Shown here: one piece after another, positions 21,489 through 32,207 of the stretch
Numbering within the stretch: position 1 is the stretch's first letter
Layout: each line of letters opens with the position of its first letter
Source of the DNA: Isoperla grammatica
Taxonomy: Eukaryota > Arthropoda > Insecta > Plecoptera > Perlodidae
NCBI GenBank assembly: GCA_945910005.1
Contig: OX246749.1
Coordinates: 18,819,809-18,883,808 of the forward strand
Direction of reading: 5' to 3'
Length of the DNA: 64,000 nt
The notes under the pieces: generated by a model
Told to the model about the DNA's origin: nothing
The model's input: only the letters and a program-made list of their open reading frames with translations
Database searches by the model: none
Translations under genes and position numbers: made by a program

Positions 21489-22184
21489 GTAAGGGTATTT
21501 TCAGTTATACCTGTGGTAAATGTGGGCTGTGCCAATGCCAACTGACACTGCCACTGTTGTGTCTCACAAACACGTTGCAGGCTTGCAACAAGTTGAAACG
21601 TGGAACATCCACAAACTTCGATGTGAATTGAAAATCATAGATTTGTGGCAACATCGTTCATGAAGTTAACAAGTTACAATATAGTTAACGAATAAATATA
21701 TTCATAACAAAATACGGTAGAATATCATATCACAGAGTTAGAAGGAGGTCTAGTTTCAATGCATCAGGCCGAATCGTAGAGATATTTCCGATCGACGCCA
21801 TTTTGCGCCGTAAATACAGCGGAGTGTCTATTTGCATTCAAGTTGGGTGGCCCCAACATTTAAAATGCTATTCTCACCTGAAGTTCTGCGACCATGCATT
21901 TTTAATGAATAATTATAATGTTTGTTAAAAACAATGGTAAACAATATGAGATTAGTAAATCGTCCTATTAAAAAGTTTGGTGAATTGGACCTAAATGAGA
22001 TTTTCTTACAAAAGAGTTTTGTTAAAAGGATTTAAATCTAAAAACATTCATTTTTTAAATGTACGATAATGTCGATTAATTAGAACTACACTTGTAAGGG
22101 TGTTCTACTGCATAGGCCTACACACAATGCTATAGAACATTATTTTGTGTATTAACGGTTTTTAATTTTTCCTTTTTTCCCTAG

Positions 22185-22408
22185 ATCCTGTCGTACGTCT
22201 CCTGTTGGTGAAGAATGTGGAATTTCAAAAACAGGTCTTGCATTGCAGCAGCATGTTAGATGCCCTTATGAAGGGAAATGGAAACAACTCCGTTGAGAAC
22301 CTTTTGAATGAGGATTGTGAGAAGTTTCCTTTGAAGTCATTGGATGATCTATGGGAATTTGAAAACAATTTGCAGGAGGTAAAGGAAAAGTTAGCACATT
22401 TCCTGTAG
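22185..22408 (+). pseudogene. DUF4806-like domain exon
   Basis: A good acceptor (TTTTTTCCCTAG) precedes a frame reading NVEFQKQVLHCSSMLDALMK and FPLKSLDDLWEFENNLQEVK, ending in a stop after LAHFL. The pattern LP/FPLKSLDDLxxFExxLxxxxxK matches the start of DUF4806, a domain of unknown function common in animal transposon-associated proteins. The expected continuation (GG... helical block) is absent, because copia-like sequence begins immediately after the stop. Confidence 0.5.
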
Positions 22409-22985
22409 AAGGTTAAAACGATCGGGCATACTGTTAAAGAACTGCTAACTGATGGCGGTAAAGAATTCAACAATGCGGATGTTCACAAAATCACGCAAGA
22501 TGCAGGTCTGTATCATCGTATGTCGATGCCCTACACTCCTGAGCAGAACGGGGGCTTCTGAACGCGATAATCGAATCTTGGTTGAAGCTGCGAGGACCAT
22601 GCTTCACGCAAAAGATTTACCCGAGAAGTTTTGGGCAGAGGCAGTTAATACTGCAGCGTATGTAATTAATCGAACTGGTCCTACTTCAGTAGACTCAAAA
22701 TCACCATACGAACTCTGGTTTGGAAAACCAGAACATGTCGAACACTTGAAGGTTTTTGGTACAGAATGCTTCACGCATATTCCGAAACAAAAACGGAAGA
22801 AATTCGACAAACAGGCTAAAAAGGGTTACCTAGTTGGCTACTGTAGAGACAAAGACGGGTACCGAGTCTGGATACCGGAACAAGATGAGGTAATACTAAC
22901 GCGAGATGTTGTTTTCAAGAACGAGACAACTTCCCAGGCCTTCTACGACTGTCCTACGCTAGACACGACCTCTCCCCGGAGTTGA
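22409..22985 (+). pseudogene. Ty1/copia integrase fragment
   Basis: Reads ELLTDGGKEFNN, MPYTPEQNGG, then after a one-base shift near 22550 SERDNRILVEAARTML, FWAEAVNTAAYVINR, SPYELWFGKPEHVEHLKVFG, KGYLVGYCRDKDGYR and LTRDVVF. These are the second catalytic Asp (TDGG), the third acidic residue region (EQNG) and the conserved GKxPxxxHLxxFG block of copia integrases. The zinc-binding N-terminus, first Asp, reverse transcriptase and LTRs are all missing. The fragment abuts the DUF4806-like exon without a gap. Confidence 0.75.
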
Positions 22986-22989
22986 CCAT

Positions 22990-23885
22990 TACTTACATGT
23001 TCAAAGACTTTCAAGACAAAACTCCTAGCACAAAATGTGGGATCGAAGTTTATAGAACAGAAATCGCGAAGATGAACAATAGCTTTTCTGAGTCCAGCCC
23101 TGAAAAGTGTAGTGAATGCGTTGGTTTTGTCCTCGACTACAGCGAAGAAGCACAATAAAGTCAGGAGCGACATTTGGCTTCAGTACATGAAGCTCGCGAG
23201 GCCTACGGACATGACTCTCAATGCGAAGATCCATCAGTTTCCGTAAATGCAGCCGACTTGCAGAAAGTAGTTTTACTTCCTTGTATGCCGGACATTAAGG
23301 CTTCATTCTTTTGCCCGCGGTTAGTGACCTTCAACGAAACCTTTGCAAATATGAAAGGCAAAGGGACCCAACGACAAGCACCTATACGTCGTTTGGCAAG
23401 AAGCTCTGGCCGGGAAAAGTGCTGAAGAAGTAGCAAGTGCTTTTTTAAAAGTAGCACAAATTAATAGGGATGCTACTAAAATCATAATATGGCTCGACAA
23501 CCACAGCGGGCAAAATAAGAACTGGAGTCTATGTTCATCTTTACTCTCGTTGATGAATTTACCCGAAACCCCCATTAATGAGACCGAGTTGAAATGTTTA
23601 GTGACTGAGCACACTTTTGTGGCTGCAGATGGGCTCCATGGAAAAATCGAGCAAATTTCAAAAAAACAAAAAACATTTACGATTTGGACGACCTTTTCAC
23701 AGTCCTAGACAAGTCATCCAAACGATCCGAGTGTGTCTTGTTGACAGTGAACGACTTCCACATCATAGAAAATAAATTTAGAACTCGCCTTCCCAAAAAC
23801 GAAACAATGCCGTTGTTAAACAACATCTGTTGCGTTCGATTTTTAAAAGACCACAAAGTTTTTTTACTACAAAGACAAATTTGAT
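22990..23885 (+). pseudogene. GQNKN-family DDE-like fragment, second lineage
   Basis: Three frames give HEAREAYGHD, VVLLPCMPDIKASFFCPRL, TFNETFANM, then IIIWLDNHSGQNKNWSLCS, TEHTFVAADGLHGKIEQISK, then DLDDLFTVLDKSSKRSECVL and NNICCVRFLKDHK. The order (LPxMPxxK, WxDNxSGQNKNW, HTxxxADxxHxxIE) is the same architecture as the gene at 12839 but a different subfamily. The D of LDNHSGQN and the E of KIE would be catalytic. The N-terminal Cys-rich part of such a gene is found at 44812. Confidence 0.6.
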
Positions 23886-24029
23886 GCTGTGTATACGCCT
23901 ACGCTAGAGGATGCTGTAAAGAAACAACCTAAACTGAACATGCCAACGAACAGAAGAACTACACAGCGTGGTAAGGGCATGGTACTGGGCATTACAACAT
24001 AACATATTACGCACACTGCACTCAATAGT

Positions 24030-25000
24030 TTGTTACGTGGCTTAAACAACTGTCATCCTGATTCACCATTGGATGCTCAAACGATCCTTAAAACTCCCAG
24101 AAGCGTAGCTGTTGAGCCAATGGGTAATGGAGAGTATTTCAACTTTGGCATGATTAACAGGTTACTTGACGTTGAGCACAGATTTCCTCCAGACTGTGAT
24201 ACAATACACTTAGAATTTAATGATTACGGCATTCCCTTATTTAAGGTATAAGCAAACACTAGACAAGCTAAAAATCACGCAATTTTGTTTTGATAATAAT
24301 AATATTCGTTGATTCTTCCTGCTTGTTATGATATCTCTTAAGTTTACGTGTGTTATGATAAACTACCAAACTGCGTCGTGTGTAGTGGAAATGACTATTT
24401 TTCTCTGTGCCTTCAGGAGTTTTCTTATTTATCCATACAAAGCAGTTTAGTCCAAGAGTTACTCACAGTATTTGTAAGTCGTGCTGCTAAGTTTTATGAT
24501 AACTATTGGTTTTTACTACTTTGTTGTGTACAATGTGCATGCATTGATTCACTAAGTGATGCTATCCGTCTCAGGCCTTTGGACTCATTCAGTGCCTTCC
24601 AATACGAGAACCAGTTGGGTTGTATAAAACGTCAAATACGAAGCTACAAAAACACTTTGCAACAACTCTGCAAAAGACTTGTGGAAAATCCAACATGGAT
24701 ACTTTTGTTTACAGCGCAGAACAAGACATATTCTCTGGTGGTCATTCTAATGGTCCGACTGGCAATATTCATGGATCCCAGAGTAAGACAGCCATTCTTC
24801 GTTCTGCAAATCAAACTTCATCTACAAACCCAGGAAGTAATTTTGTAATACTTACAGATCATAGCACCATGAAGATAAGTAACAAAGTTGTTGATGATAT
24901 GAATAACCCTTTTTTAATTGGACACACATATCTAGGCTATGGTGAACTGTATACACGTAACACAGCCAATGAAATCGTCTGTTTTATCCATATATAGGGC
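24030..25000 (+). pseudogene. CACTA/EnSpm-like transposase C-terminal remnant
   Basis: First ILKTPRSVAVEPMGNGEYFN, FGMINRLLD, LEFNDYGIPLFK (24030-24251). After a gap comes FVSRAAKFYDN, a YNVHALIH block shifted by one base at about 24562, DAIRLRPLDSFSAFQYENQL, CIKRQIRSYKNTLQQL. After another frame change FVILTDHSTMKISNKVVDD (to 25000). TPRxxxxxxxGxYxxFG and YNxHxLxHLxxD...LDxFSAFxxEN are typical of CACTA-type transposases and their DUF4218-like region. Frame changes and missing segments show decay. Confidence 0.55.
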
Positions 25001-25180
25001 CTACTGTGGAAAACATTGACCCAGTCGTTAGTGTTATTCCATTCAGTATGATTATGTGCAAACCTTTGTGTTTACAATACAAACATAAGTAAGTTATTTG
25101 ACAACCGTAATTCTAGGATACTAAGGTGGGGGGGGGGGTTCATTGTCACTTGCCACCACGAACGTACCCTTAATTCAAGA

Positions 25181-26040
25181 ATGTTAGTTCTTGATGCTAT
25201 GAAATCTAATGGGAATAATGTGGCAAATGTGCTCATAGTAAAAGAACTTATATCTCTTAGACATTCTGCTCAAAGTTTCTACACAGAATATTTAGAAACG
25301 GAGAAGAAAAAAACTTGCAGACAAAGGATGAAAGCCGAACAAGGGGAACGCCTACGCATTGAAGAATTAAGCCGGCAAGCAGCTTCTAATGCTAAAAAAA
25401 AAAAAAAAAAAAAAACGTTGAGGACATGGGACAAAAACCAAGGATGTGCGGAAAGAAAGGGAAATGAAGCAACAATCCTCAGACTGTTTACCAAAAGAAG
25501 CTAATAGTCGTTTGATTGATTGATTAATGGGGCTTAACGTCTCATATTTTTGCAACGATGGCTAATCGAGACGATGAGCGGGTGATAATGAAGATGAGAA
25601 ATATGATGATGAAGAATAAAGCCACATCCGAATCAGATCCATTGTACGTCGCGTGGGTCGTCATACGGGAGTCCAGCAAGGGTGGGCAGGGCCAAGTGGG
25701 AGGAGAAATTTTCAGTGGGACAGTGGGAGGGAAGGGACAGGGTCTCTTTTTGTCGCCTCTTACGACTAGCAGAGTCACTCTGGGCCTATTCTACCCCGGG
25801 CTGAGACGGGTCTCCTTTCGTCGCCTCTTACGACTAGCAGAGTCACTCTGGGCCTATTCTTCCCCGGACCCAGACGGGTATAATAGTCGTTTGAGAATTT
25901 TAATTGACAACAATGATCTGCAAGGGATTCGATTAGCGCAAGGTCTACTGGAAGGGGCTAATGTTTTACTTGTACAGGAGCGAGCGAAGACAAAGAACTT
26001 TCGAAATTTGAAATTGGCCTACAAAAAAGAAAGTCTCTAA
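25181..26040 (+). pseudogene. Lys/Glu-rich transposon-like protein tail, split by a SINE
   Basis: Left part: a helical, charged frame (IVKELISLRHSAQSFYTEYL, TCRQRMKAEQGERLRIEELS) ends in a 23-base A run that causes a frame change. Right part after the SINE: SRLRILIDNNDLQGIRLAQG, LLEGANVLLVQERAKTKNF. Removing the SINE and one target copy joins the frames as KEANSRLRILIDNN. I do not recognise the family. The neighbourhood suggests it ends a transposon protein. Confidence 0.4.
25516..25880 (-). repeat. SINE, module X partly duplicated, 14-bp target duplication
   Basis: TAATAGTCGTTTGA occurs at 25502-25515 and 25881-25894. The module containing TCGCCTCTTACGACTAGCAG is present twice in a row (25753 and 25819), a partial duplication like the one near 62250. 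The plus strand is unusually open here because the usual TGA is TGG. Confidence 0.93.
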
Positions 26041-26350
26041 ATAACTCCAGGAAAAGGTTTGAAGACCATCTAGTTGTCATCCGTGATTCAAATCATGTCG
26101 GCACAGACCTAGGCCAAGTTGATAGGCCTACCAGGCAGGCCCTTCACACTGTAGTACCCCTGGGCCTCCTATGCCTAGGACTGATACTATTACGCCTACT
26201 TTGCCTACAAATGGTGAAATAAATGTCAGCCTAGAGGAACCAAACATTGGCCATAATCTACTTGATCATCATCACCTGCTAGTGTTGGGTCTAGGCCACG
26301 TAGCCCTATGTCTCTAGTGTCACATCTTGATAATGACTTGCCTGAGAAGA

Positions 26351-26724
26351 TTGATTAATGGGGCTTAACGTCTCATATTTATGCAACGATGGCTAATCGA
26401 GACGATGAGCGGGTGATAATGAAGATGAGAAAGATGATCATGAAGAATAAAGCCACATCCGAATCAGATCCATTGTACGTCGCGTGAGTCGTCATACGGG
26501 AGTCCAGCAAAAGTGGGCAGGGCCAAGTGGGAGGAGAAATATTCAATGGGAAAGTGGGGGGAAAGGGGATTGGAATGTGGACTGCACTTCGTCTGACTTC
26601 TCCTCCTCGACCAGTCCGGCTTGGGTGGCCCTACCAGAAGCATACGCTTCCGCCGGCATAGCTCTCTGGATCAACAAAGCACGCAAACCTGCCCACCACG
26701 ATAAGGTGGCAGTCCCTGGGCAGG
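26351..26724 (-). repeat. SINE, module Y, 11-bp target duplication
   Basis: GCCTGAGAAGA flanks it at 26340-26350 and 26729-26739, with four filler bases (CTGA) after the terminal CAGG. Flanking coding-like sequence (LVSHLDND ... LRKLSIEKLVDSSVEEVDSD) is probably the N-terminal part of the Mutator-like gene that follows. Confidence 0.92.
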
Positions 26725-26822
26725 CTGAGCCTGAGAAGAAAAACCTACGAAAGCTGTCTATTGAGAAGTTGGTCGATAGCAGTGTGGAAGAAGTTGACAG
26801 TGACATTTAGTTGAGCCAGCCT

Positions 26823-28068
26823 AAATACCTTTTGGATGACCTTGACTGTTTGTAAGTCTTCTGTCAAGCTTTGAATGTACATTTTGTGGCGCTAAGTCTT
26901 TTCGGTTTGAAGAATCTGAAACCCATGGCTTTTCTAACAAAATTAATATGGTATGTAATGATTGTGGCATAAGCCATACCTCGAACTATTCATTCCCAAG
27001 ATCAGCTGCAGATCAAGTTGGTAGGACCTCATCTGGGTCAGACTTCGCTGTCAATAAACGAACAGTGTGGACATACCTTGCAATGGGCAAGGGCTATTCA
27101 GCTATAGAACAGTTCTCTATGGGAATAGGCATGCCAGTTATGTGTAAATCCACCTACCACAAGCAAACTAAGTTTCTGTATGAAGCTGGGCGTGTCGGTG
27201 CAGCACTTTCAATGACCGAGATTCGAGCTAAGGTACGAAGAGCATACCAAGAGATGGACCTACCAATCACTGATGACGATATCATCGAGATAGAAGTAAG
27301 CTTTGATGGCAGCTGGCATACCGGAGAGTTAACGTCTAAAAACGGTGTAGCTTTAATTGTTGATTTGCTGACTGGCTACATCATCGACTATGTTATCTTG
27401 TCAAAGTTCGGCTAGTGTTGTGCCTTATCAAAGAAAAAACTTCAAGAAAACACTCCTGAATTTGCCATTTGGAAAGCAAACCATTTGTCAGAATGCCAGG
27501 CTAACTATCATGGGTCATCCCTCTCCTGCAATGGAGGTAAATGCAGCAGATATTTTGTGGAAGAGATTTGAGGTACACAAAATGCGATACACAACTCTCC
27601 TCTCTGATGGAGATGCAAAAACTTTCTACCATCTGGTTAAAAGCGAAGTGTATAGCCCAGATGTAATTCAATTTAATTCAATTGTTTTTATTAAAAAAAA
27701 AAAAAAAACTACATAAAGAAGAATGCATAAGCAATGTAGAACCATGTAGGTAAACGCCTTGGTACTGCTTTACATACTCTTGTAAAGTCATCAAAAGCGT
27801 GTTGCGTTACACTTGGCGGTAAGTCATATGGCAGCCTGAAGGATACCACGATAACCAAATTGATGAACTACTACCACAATACGATCAGCCGCAATAAAGA
27901 CGACGTTGCTGAGATAAAGACGGCCATCTTTGCAACACTGACCCACTGCATGTCAACAGACGAGAAACCACAGCACCAAAAATGCCCAGCCGGTGCGACT
28001 TCCTGGTGTTTCTATCAGCGAGTGGTAGCGAATGGAGAAAAACCCGTAACCACACAGTACCAACATTA
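26823..28068 (+). pseudogene. Mutator-like transposase, nearly full domain, frameshifted
   Basis: In order, over several frames: KYLLDDLDCL, ECTFCGAKSFRFEESETHGF, CNDCGISHTSN (a CxxC...CxxC zinc ribbon), SDFAVNKRTVWTYLAMGKGY, EQFSMGIGMPVMCKSTYHKQ, IEIEVSFDGSWHTGELTSKN, GVALIVDLLTGYIIDYVILS, then after about 27410 AMEVNAADILWKRFEVHKMR, YTTLLSDGDAKTFYHLVKSE, CISNVEPCR, LGGKSYGSLKDTTITKLMNY, IFATLTHCMSTDEKPQHQKC, PAGATSWCFYQRV. This is the full order of the Mutator-like transposase domain. D of SFDGSW and D of LSDGD are likely catalytic. An A run at 27692-27707 and other shifts inactivate it. Confidence 0.75.
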
Positions 28069-28162
28069 GTACTCCCCCATCTCAAACTACTGTGCGAGCA
28101 ATAATGCCAGTGTGTTGCAAGATGTCAAGACGTTAAGATGTCACCGACAGTGCAGCGAGAAA

Positions 28163-28426
28163 ATGGCGTCGAAGCGTAAATGTTCTCCTGATCGTTCCAA
28201 CTATTATCAACGTTATAAAACGGAGTGGGAAAGTGAATTTAAGTGGATTACACGAGGGTCGAATGATACCACGGTGGTTTGCAAGCTGTGCAACAGTAAT
28301 CTCCCTGTGGGAAAGGGAGGTAAGAAGACCGCACACACAGACCTTGCCTATCAACCGAAATGCTCAACTCCCTGCTGCACATCAAGTCAAGGAAAGATGA
28401 CGGGGAATTTTCTCCATGTTATGTGA
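28163..28426 (+). pseudogene. BED-like zinc finger N-terminus (hAT-type)
   Basis: ATG at 28163 opens RSNYYQRYKTEWESEFKWIT, NDTTVVCKLCNSNLPVGKGG, then AHTDLAYQPKC. EWExEFxWIxxG followed by CxLC and a late His resembles the degenerate BED/TTF fingers at the start of hAT transposases and their domesticated relatives. The second zinc ligands are disrupted and no hAT catalytic domain follows. Confidence 0.4.
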
Positions 28427-28898
28427 TGCGCAACAGAGCAAAGCATCTGAAAAAGAAGGCCTAGACCTATCGTATGTGTAAAAGGTATGTTTTTTAAATA
28501 TTCGACTTGCCGAGACCGATTAAAAATGTAAATTTCAAATTTATTGATATTATCAGGATATTTGACAGACTCAAACAGGATTTACATTTTGTCCCTGGTG
28601 GCAGGCCTGGTCTAGACCTTCGTACATCAGCAAATAATAACAATGAATGTTCACCTGCCTCCAAAAATGTAAAAACACTTGGTAAGGCTGTGGCCAAATT
28701 ACGCAGGGCACTGCCAAATTCCCCGAGAAAACAAAAGTGCGTAGTAAGGAAACTGTTCCATTCTACTGTCGGACAACCACAACCCAATGATGAATGAACG
28801 ACAGCTTCATCAAGCATGCATGGATTGCCAGGAGAAACCTTGACTTTGGTTAAAGAATTCTATGAACGGGATGATTTCAGTAGCCAGGCACCTGGTTT

Positions 28899-29607
28899 GA
28901 TTGATTATTTGGGCTTAACGTCTCATATTTTTGCAACGAGGCTAATCGAGACAATGAGTGGGTGATAAATGAAGATGAAATAGGGGGCTGTTTGGAGCAA
29001 AGGGGACAATTGAGGGTGGGGGGGGGGGGGGGTGGAAAGGGGAAGGGGGAGGAAAGGGGATTGTGGTGTGGACTGCATTTCGTCTGACTCTTCCTCCTCG
29101 ACCAGTCCGGCTAGGGTGACCCTACCAGAAGCATACGATTCCGCCGGCATAGCTCTCGGATTGATTGATTAATGGGGCTTAACGTCTCATATTTATGCAA
29201 CGATGGCTAATCGAGACGATGAGCGGGTGATAATGAAGATGACAAAGATGATAATGAAGACAAAAGCCACATCCGAATCAGATCCATTGTACGTCGCGTG
29301 AGTCGTCATACGGGAGTCCAGCAAGGGAGGGCAGGGCCAAGTGGGAGGAGAAATATTTAATGGGACAGTGGGGGGGAAAGGGGATTGGGGTGTGGACTGC
29401 ACTTCGTCTGACTTCTCCTCCTCGACCAGTCCGGCTTGGGTGGCCCTACCAGAAGCATACGCTTCCGCCGGCATAGCTCTCGGGATCAACAAAGCACACA
29501 AACCTGCCCACCACGATAAGGTGGCAGTCCCTGGGCAGGCATAACTCTCGGGATCATCAAAGCACACAAACCTGCCCACCACGATAAGGTAGCAGTCCTT
29601 GGGCAGG
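28899..29607 (-). repeat. SINE variant B/module Y, interrupted by another SINE, 12-bp target duplication
   Basis: GGCACCTGGTTT flanks the outer unit (28887-28898 and 29609-29620). The outer copy runs 28899-29160, is broken by the inner SINE, and resumes 29540-29607 at CTCTCGGGATCA to finish with the terminal hairpin. This orders the events: transposase-like gene, then outer SINE, then inner SINE. Confidence 0.93.
29161..29539 (-). repeat. SINE, module Y, nested in another SINE
   Basis: GCATAGCTCTCGGA (29147-29160) and GCATAACTCTCGGGA (29540-29554) are the target duplication, now with two differences. Full-length, and its minus frame (29582-29193) is open for 129 codons. It landed in the same orientation as its host copy. 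Confidence 0.92.
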
Positions 29608-30531
29608 TGGCACCTGGTTTAAAACATTTTGTAACTGTCCGGGCTGAATGGCATTTTTCTGCCACATGTGCATGTGATGGTGATGGCGTTACAGTGAAGA
29701 GGGTTGCTGCAAGAGCCAGTCTTCAAAACCGTATGAAGACCAGCTAATGACACCTCAACAGTTGTTCAAGTACATCCGTTGTGTTAGAGTATTGTACAAC
29801 CGAGGACCGCGATGCGCACGCCAAGTTTAAGAGCGTTGCAGTAAGGCGTGCACGATTACTGGCACGCAACAACTACTACATGGTTTTGTACCAATCTCTA
29901 ACCTCAAGGTAGCTACCAAAGTGTATTCACTCTTCGATTAGGTGAAAGAAGAACTTGTTTCTGAGCTGGAAGAAGAACTTACAGTGTTAGATGGGGTAGA
30001 AGAACTAAGCTTGATAAACATCAATGGTTATGTCACAAGTGCTTATGATGGCAAGTGGTATTCAGCATGTGTTCTTTCAGTAGACAGCATCAATAAAGAA
30101 GTAACATAAGCTTCCTCCGTCCTCCTGCACCATTTCATTCATGTGCATACCCAACACCTGAAGATAAACTCAGTGTGCTATTCGCTGACATCTTAACACG
30201 AATAAACCCTACCACAGTTACTGGCCGCTCAGTTTCCATCAACAAACATGAAGCTTAACTGGCAGATCATGAGCTTTCATTGTATAAGAAGCTAAAAATG
30301 AATAATTATGTAAGTTCTCATATATATTTCTTAGCTTTTAAATATTCTAAACACAAAAGTTGCAACACATTGTAAAAAGAGTAAAGAATGTTACTTTTTT
30401 GCATAATTTTCTATACACTTGACACCAGTCAACTACCTTTTAGACTGTGATCCCAATGAGTGCCCACTTGAAATTTGGAACACTTCTAAAAAACACTTCC
30501 ATGTATCTTATATAGTTTTTCAAAATTTAAA

Positions 30532-31023
30532 ATGCAACAAGACAAGACAACAGACAAGATGGCGTCGCAAGGTGTAGGATGGGAAATTTCGGTGTGTGCT
30601 ATTTGCAAGTTAAACATTGGCAAACGTACGCAAAACAAGTCTTGTGCCTCTAAATGTGGAGTAATAATTCATATGAAGTGTTTGGAACATCAGACAGGGA
30701 CAAAATCGGTCGAAAAGGAAGGACGATTATTGTAGGGGAGAAGGCGAAAGTGTGGTTAAGGAAGACGGCCATGCCTTTACGGATGCTGGCCCGAACCTAA
30801 CCTCATCCAAGACGAGCAAGGGACACAGTAATATGATGCTTCCTGAAGCTAAAACCCATAAAATGCTTGAAGAAATACAAAGCTCACTATCCTTCCTAAC
30901 ATCCAAGTATGATGAAATGCTACAAAAAACAGTCTTGCAAACAAGGATAGAGGACCTCATTGACAAGGTGAAAGAGGTACAGTTGCTGAGGTACTGCCTG
31001 TTCTGTTTCTGTGTTCTAGCATG
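30532..31023 (+). pseudogene. ORF1-like protein with PHD-type finger and coiled coil
   Basis: The frame starting MASQGVGWEISVCAICKLNI continues KSCASKCGVIIHMKCLEH, a partial PHD-like C4HC finger missing its last pair, and stops at 30733. The next frame (30752-31023) has MLEEIQSSLSFLTSKYDEML, a coiled coil that ends at a splice-like GTACAG. PHD finger followed by coiled coil is a known layout for ORF1 of several CR1/L2-related LINEs. No reverse transcriptase follows. Confidence 0.45.
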
Positions 31024-31029
31024 AATATT

Positions 31030-31896
31030 AAATATTGGTTATGCATAATATGGGTTGTGTAGACCTTGAATTTTGGCTTCGAACCGAACCTTTGAGGGAA
31101 AATTTTGCAAGGTTAAAAGGACTCTAGGCCTACTTTGGGCATTGGAAATAAATACTAATTCATATAAATGCATGATGTAGCATGGTGCCTAACCACCAAA
31201 CAACCAAACCAAATTCATGTTAGGCTTTGTTTGAAGATGAACTGATACACTTGTTACATTTTAGACGGTAACAAAGCATGCTAAATTACAAGCGATGGAA
31301 GTATGCGTTGGTTGTTATTCATTGTTTGTTTACGTCAAAGCCCGTGTGAGTGTAAATAACATTTTTTATACAATCTATCTATCACGTTTACAAATATGTA
31401 TATAATACATTTGTGTTATTATTATTATTATTATTTTTATTACTAGGGAAACGCTGTGCTTTGCCAGATGATTTTTTTTCAATAAATCAAACAGATCATT
31501 TGCATATCATATTATATTACTCTAACAAAAAAAAACTTAATAATAAACATATAATTTTTTTACAAGATGGCGGTGTAAGTTACAATCTTAGAGCTTGTGT
31601 ACATTATATCTCGATATGTTAAACCCACTTCATCACCATATATATGTGTGCAATATTATAATACATAACTTATTCGTTTCTTTATTGTACAGACCACTTA
31701 CTTTGGAAGAACGGGTGGTAGTATAGTGTGAAGGAGACTACCTGGAGCGTTCTAAAAATGTTACTGACTGCTGAAGTGTGCCTCGAGATCAACTGGCTTG
31801 GTCGAAATGGGAAGGTTTCTTTTAGAGATCTGAAGTTGAGGAGAATTGTGATGGAATAGCCACCAAATCATTACTTACTACCATGGGTGACGTCAA
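31030..31896. other. No recognisable gene
   Basis: AT-rich. It contains a short (ATT)n run at 31417-31440. No motif or repeat shared with the rest of the window was seen. Confidence 0.5.
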
Positions 31897-31905
31897 GATA
31901 TTTTT

Positions 31906-32198
31906 TATTGATTGATTAATGGGGCTTAACGTCTGATATTTTTGCAACAATGGCTAATCGAGACGATGACGATGATGATGAAAGTGGGGAAGATGATGAT
32001 GAAGAAAAAAGCCACATCCGAATCAGATTCATTGTACGTCGCGTGGGTCGTCATACGGGAGTCTAGCAAGGGACGGAAGGGCCAAGTGGGAGGAGAAATA
32101 TTCAGTGGGACAGTGGGGGGAAGGGACAGGGTCTCCTTTTGTCCCTTCTTACGACTAGCAGAGTCACTCTGGGCCTATTCTACCCCAGGCCAAGACAG
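31906..32198 (-). repeat. SINE, module X, 9-bp target duplication
   Basis: GATATTTTT at 31897-31905 and 32199-32207. The GATGAAGATGAG stretch is rearranged here (GACGATGATGATGAAAGTGG), the most divergent body among the module-X copies. Confidence 0.9.
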
Positions 32199-32207
32199 GA
32201 TATTTTT

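Larger units (their letters stand above)
28507..30290 (+). pseudogene. SHGKG-family transposase-like gene, middle deleted, SINE inserted
   Basis: N-terminal part (28507-28797): KTLGKAVAKLRRALPNSPRK, QKCVVRKLFHSTVG. Then VKEFYERDDFSSQAPG up to the SINE at 28899. After the SINE KHFVTVRAEWHFSAT and CDGDGVTVKRVAARASLQ (to 29740), then GYVTSAYDGKWYSACVLSVD (30020-30105), a Tudor-like tail. LPxSPxK, VxxFYxxDxxSxxxPG and WHFxATxHGKGxCDGxGGxxKR are landmarks of a large animal family with DDE-like architecture. Here the whole QxDFAEN/GPSSQFKN centre is missing. Confidence 0.5.

Noticed and set aside
25542..25778. Treating the SINE minus frame as an annotated gene
   Set aside because: It recurs in every SINE copy and may reflect common ancestry of young repeats. 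I report it as a finding to test rather than as a CDS.
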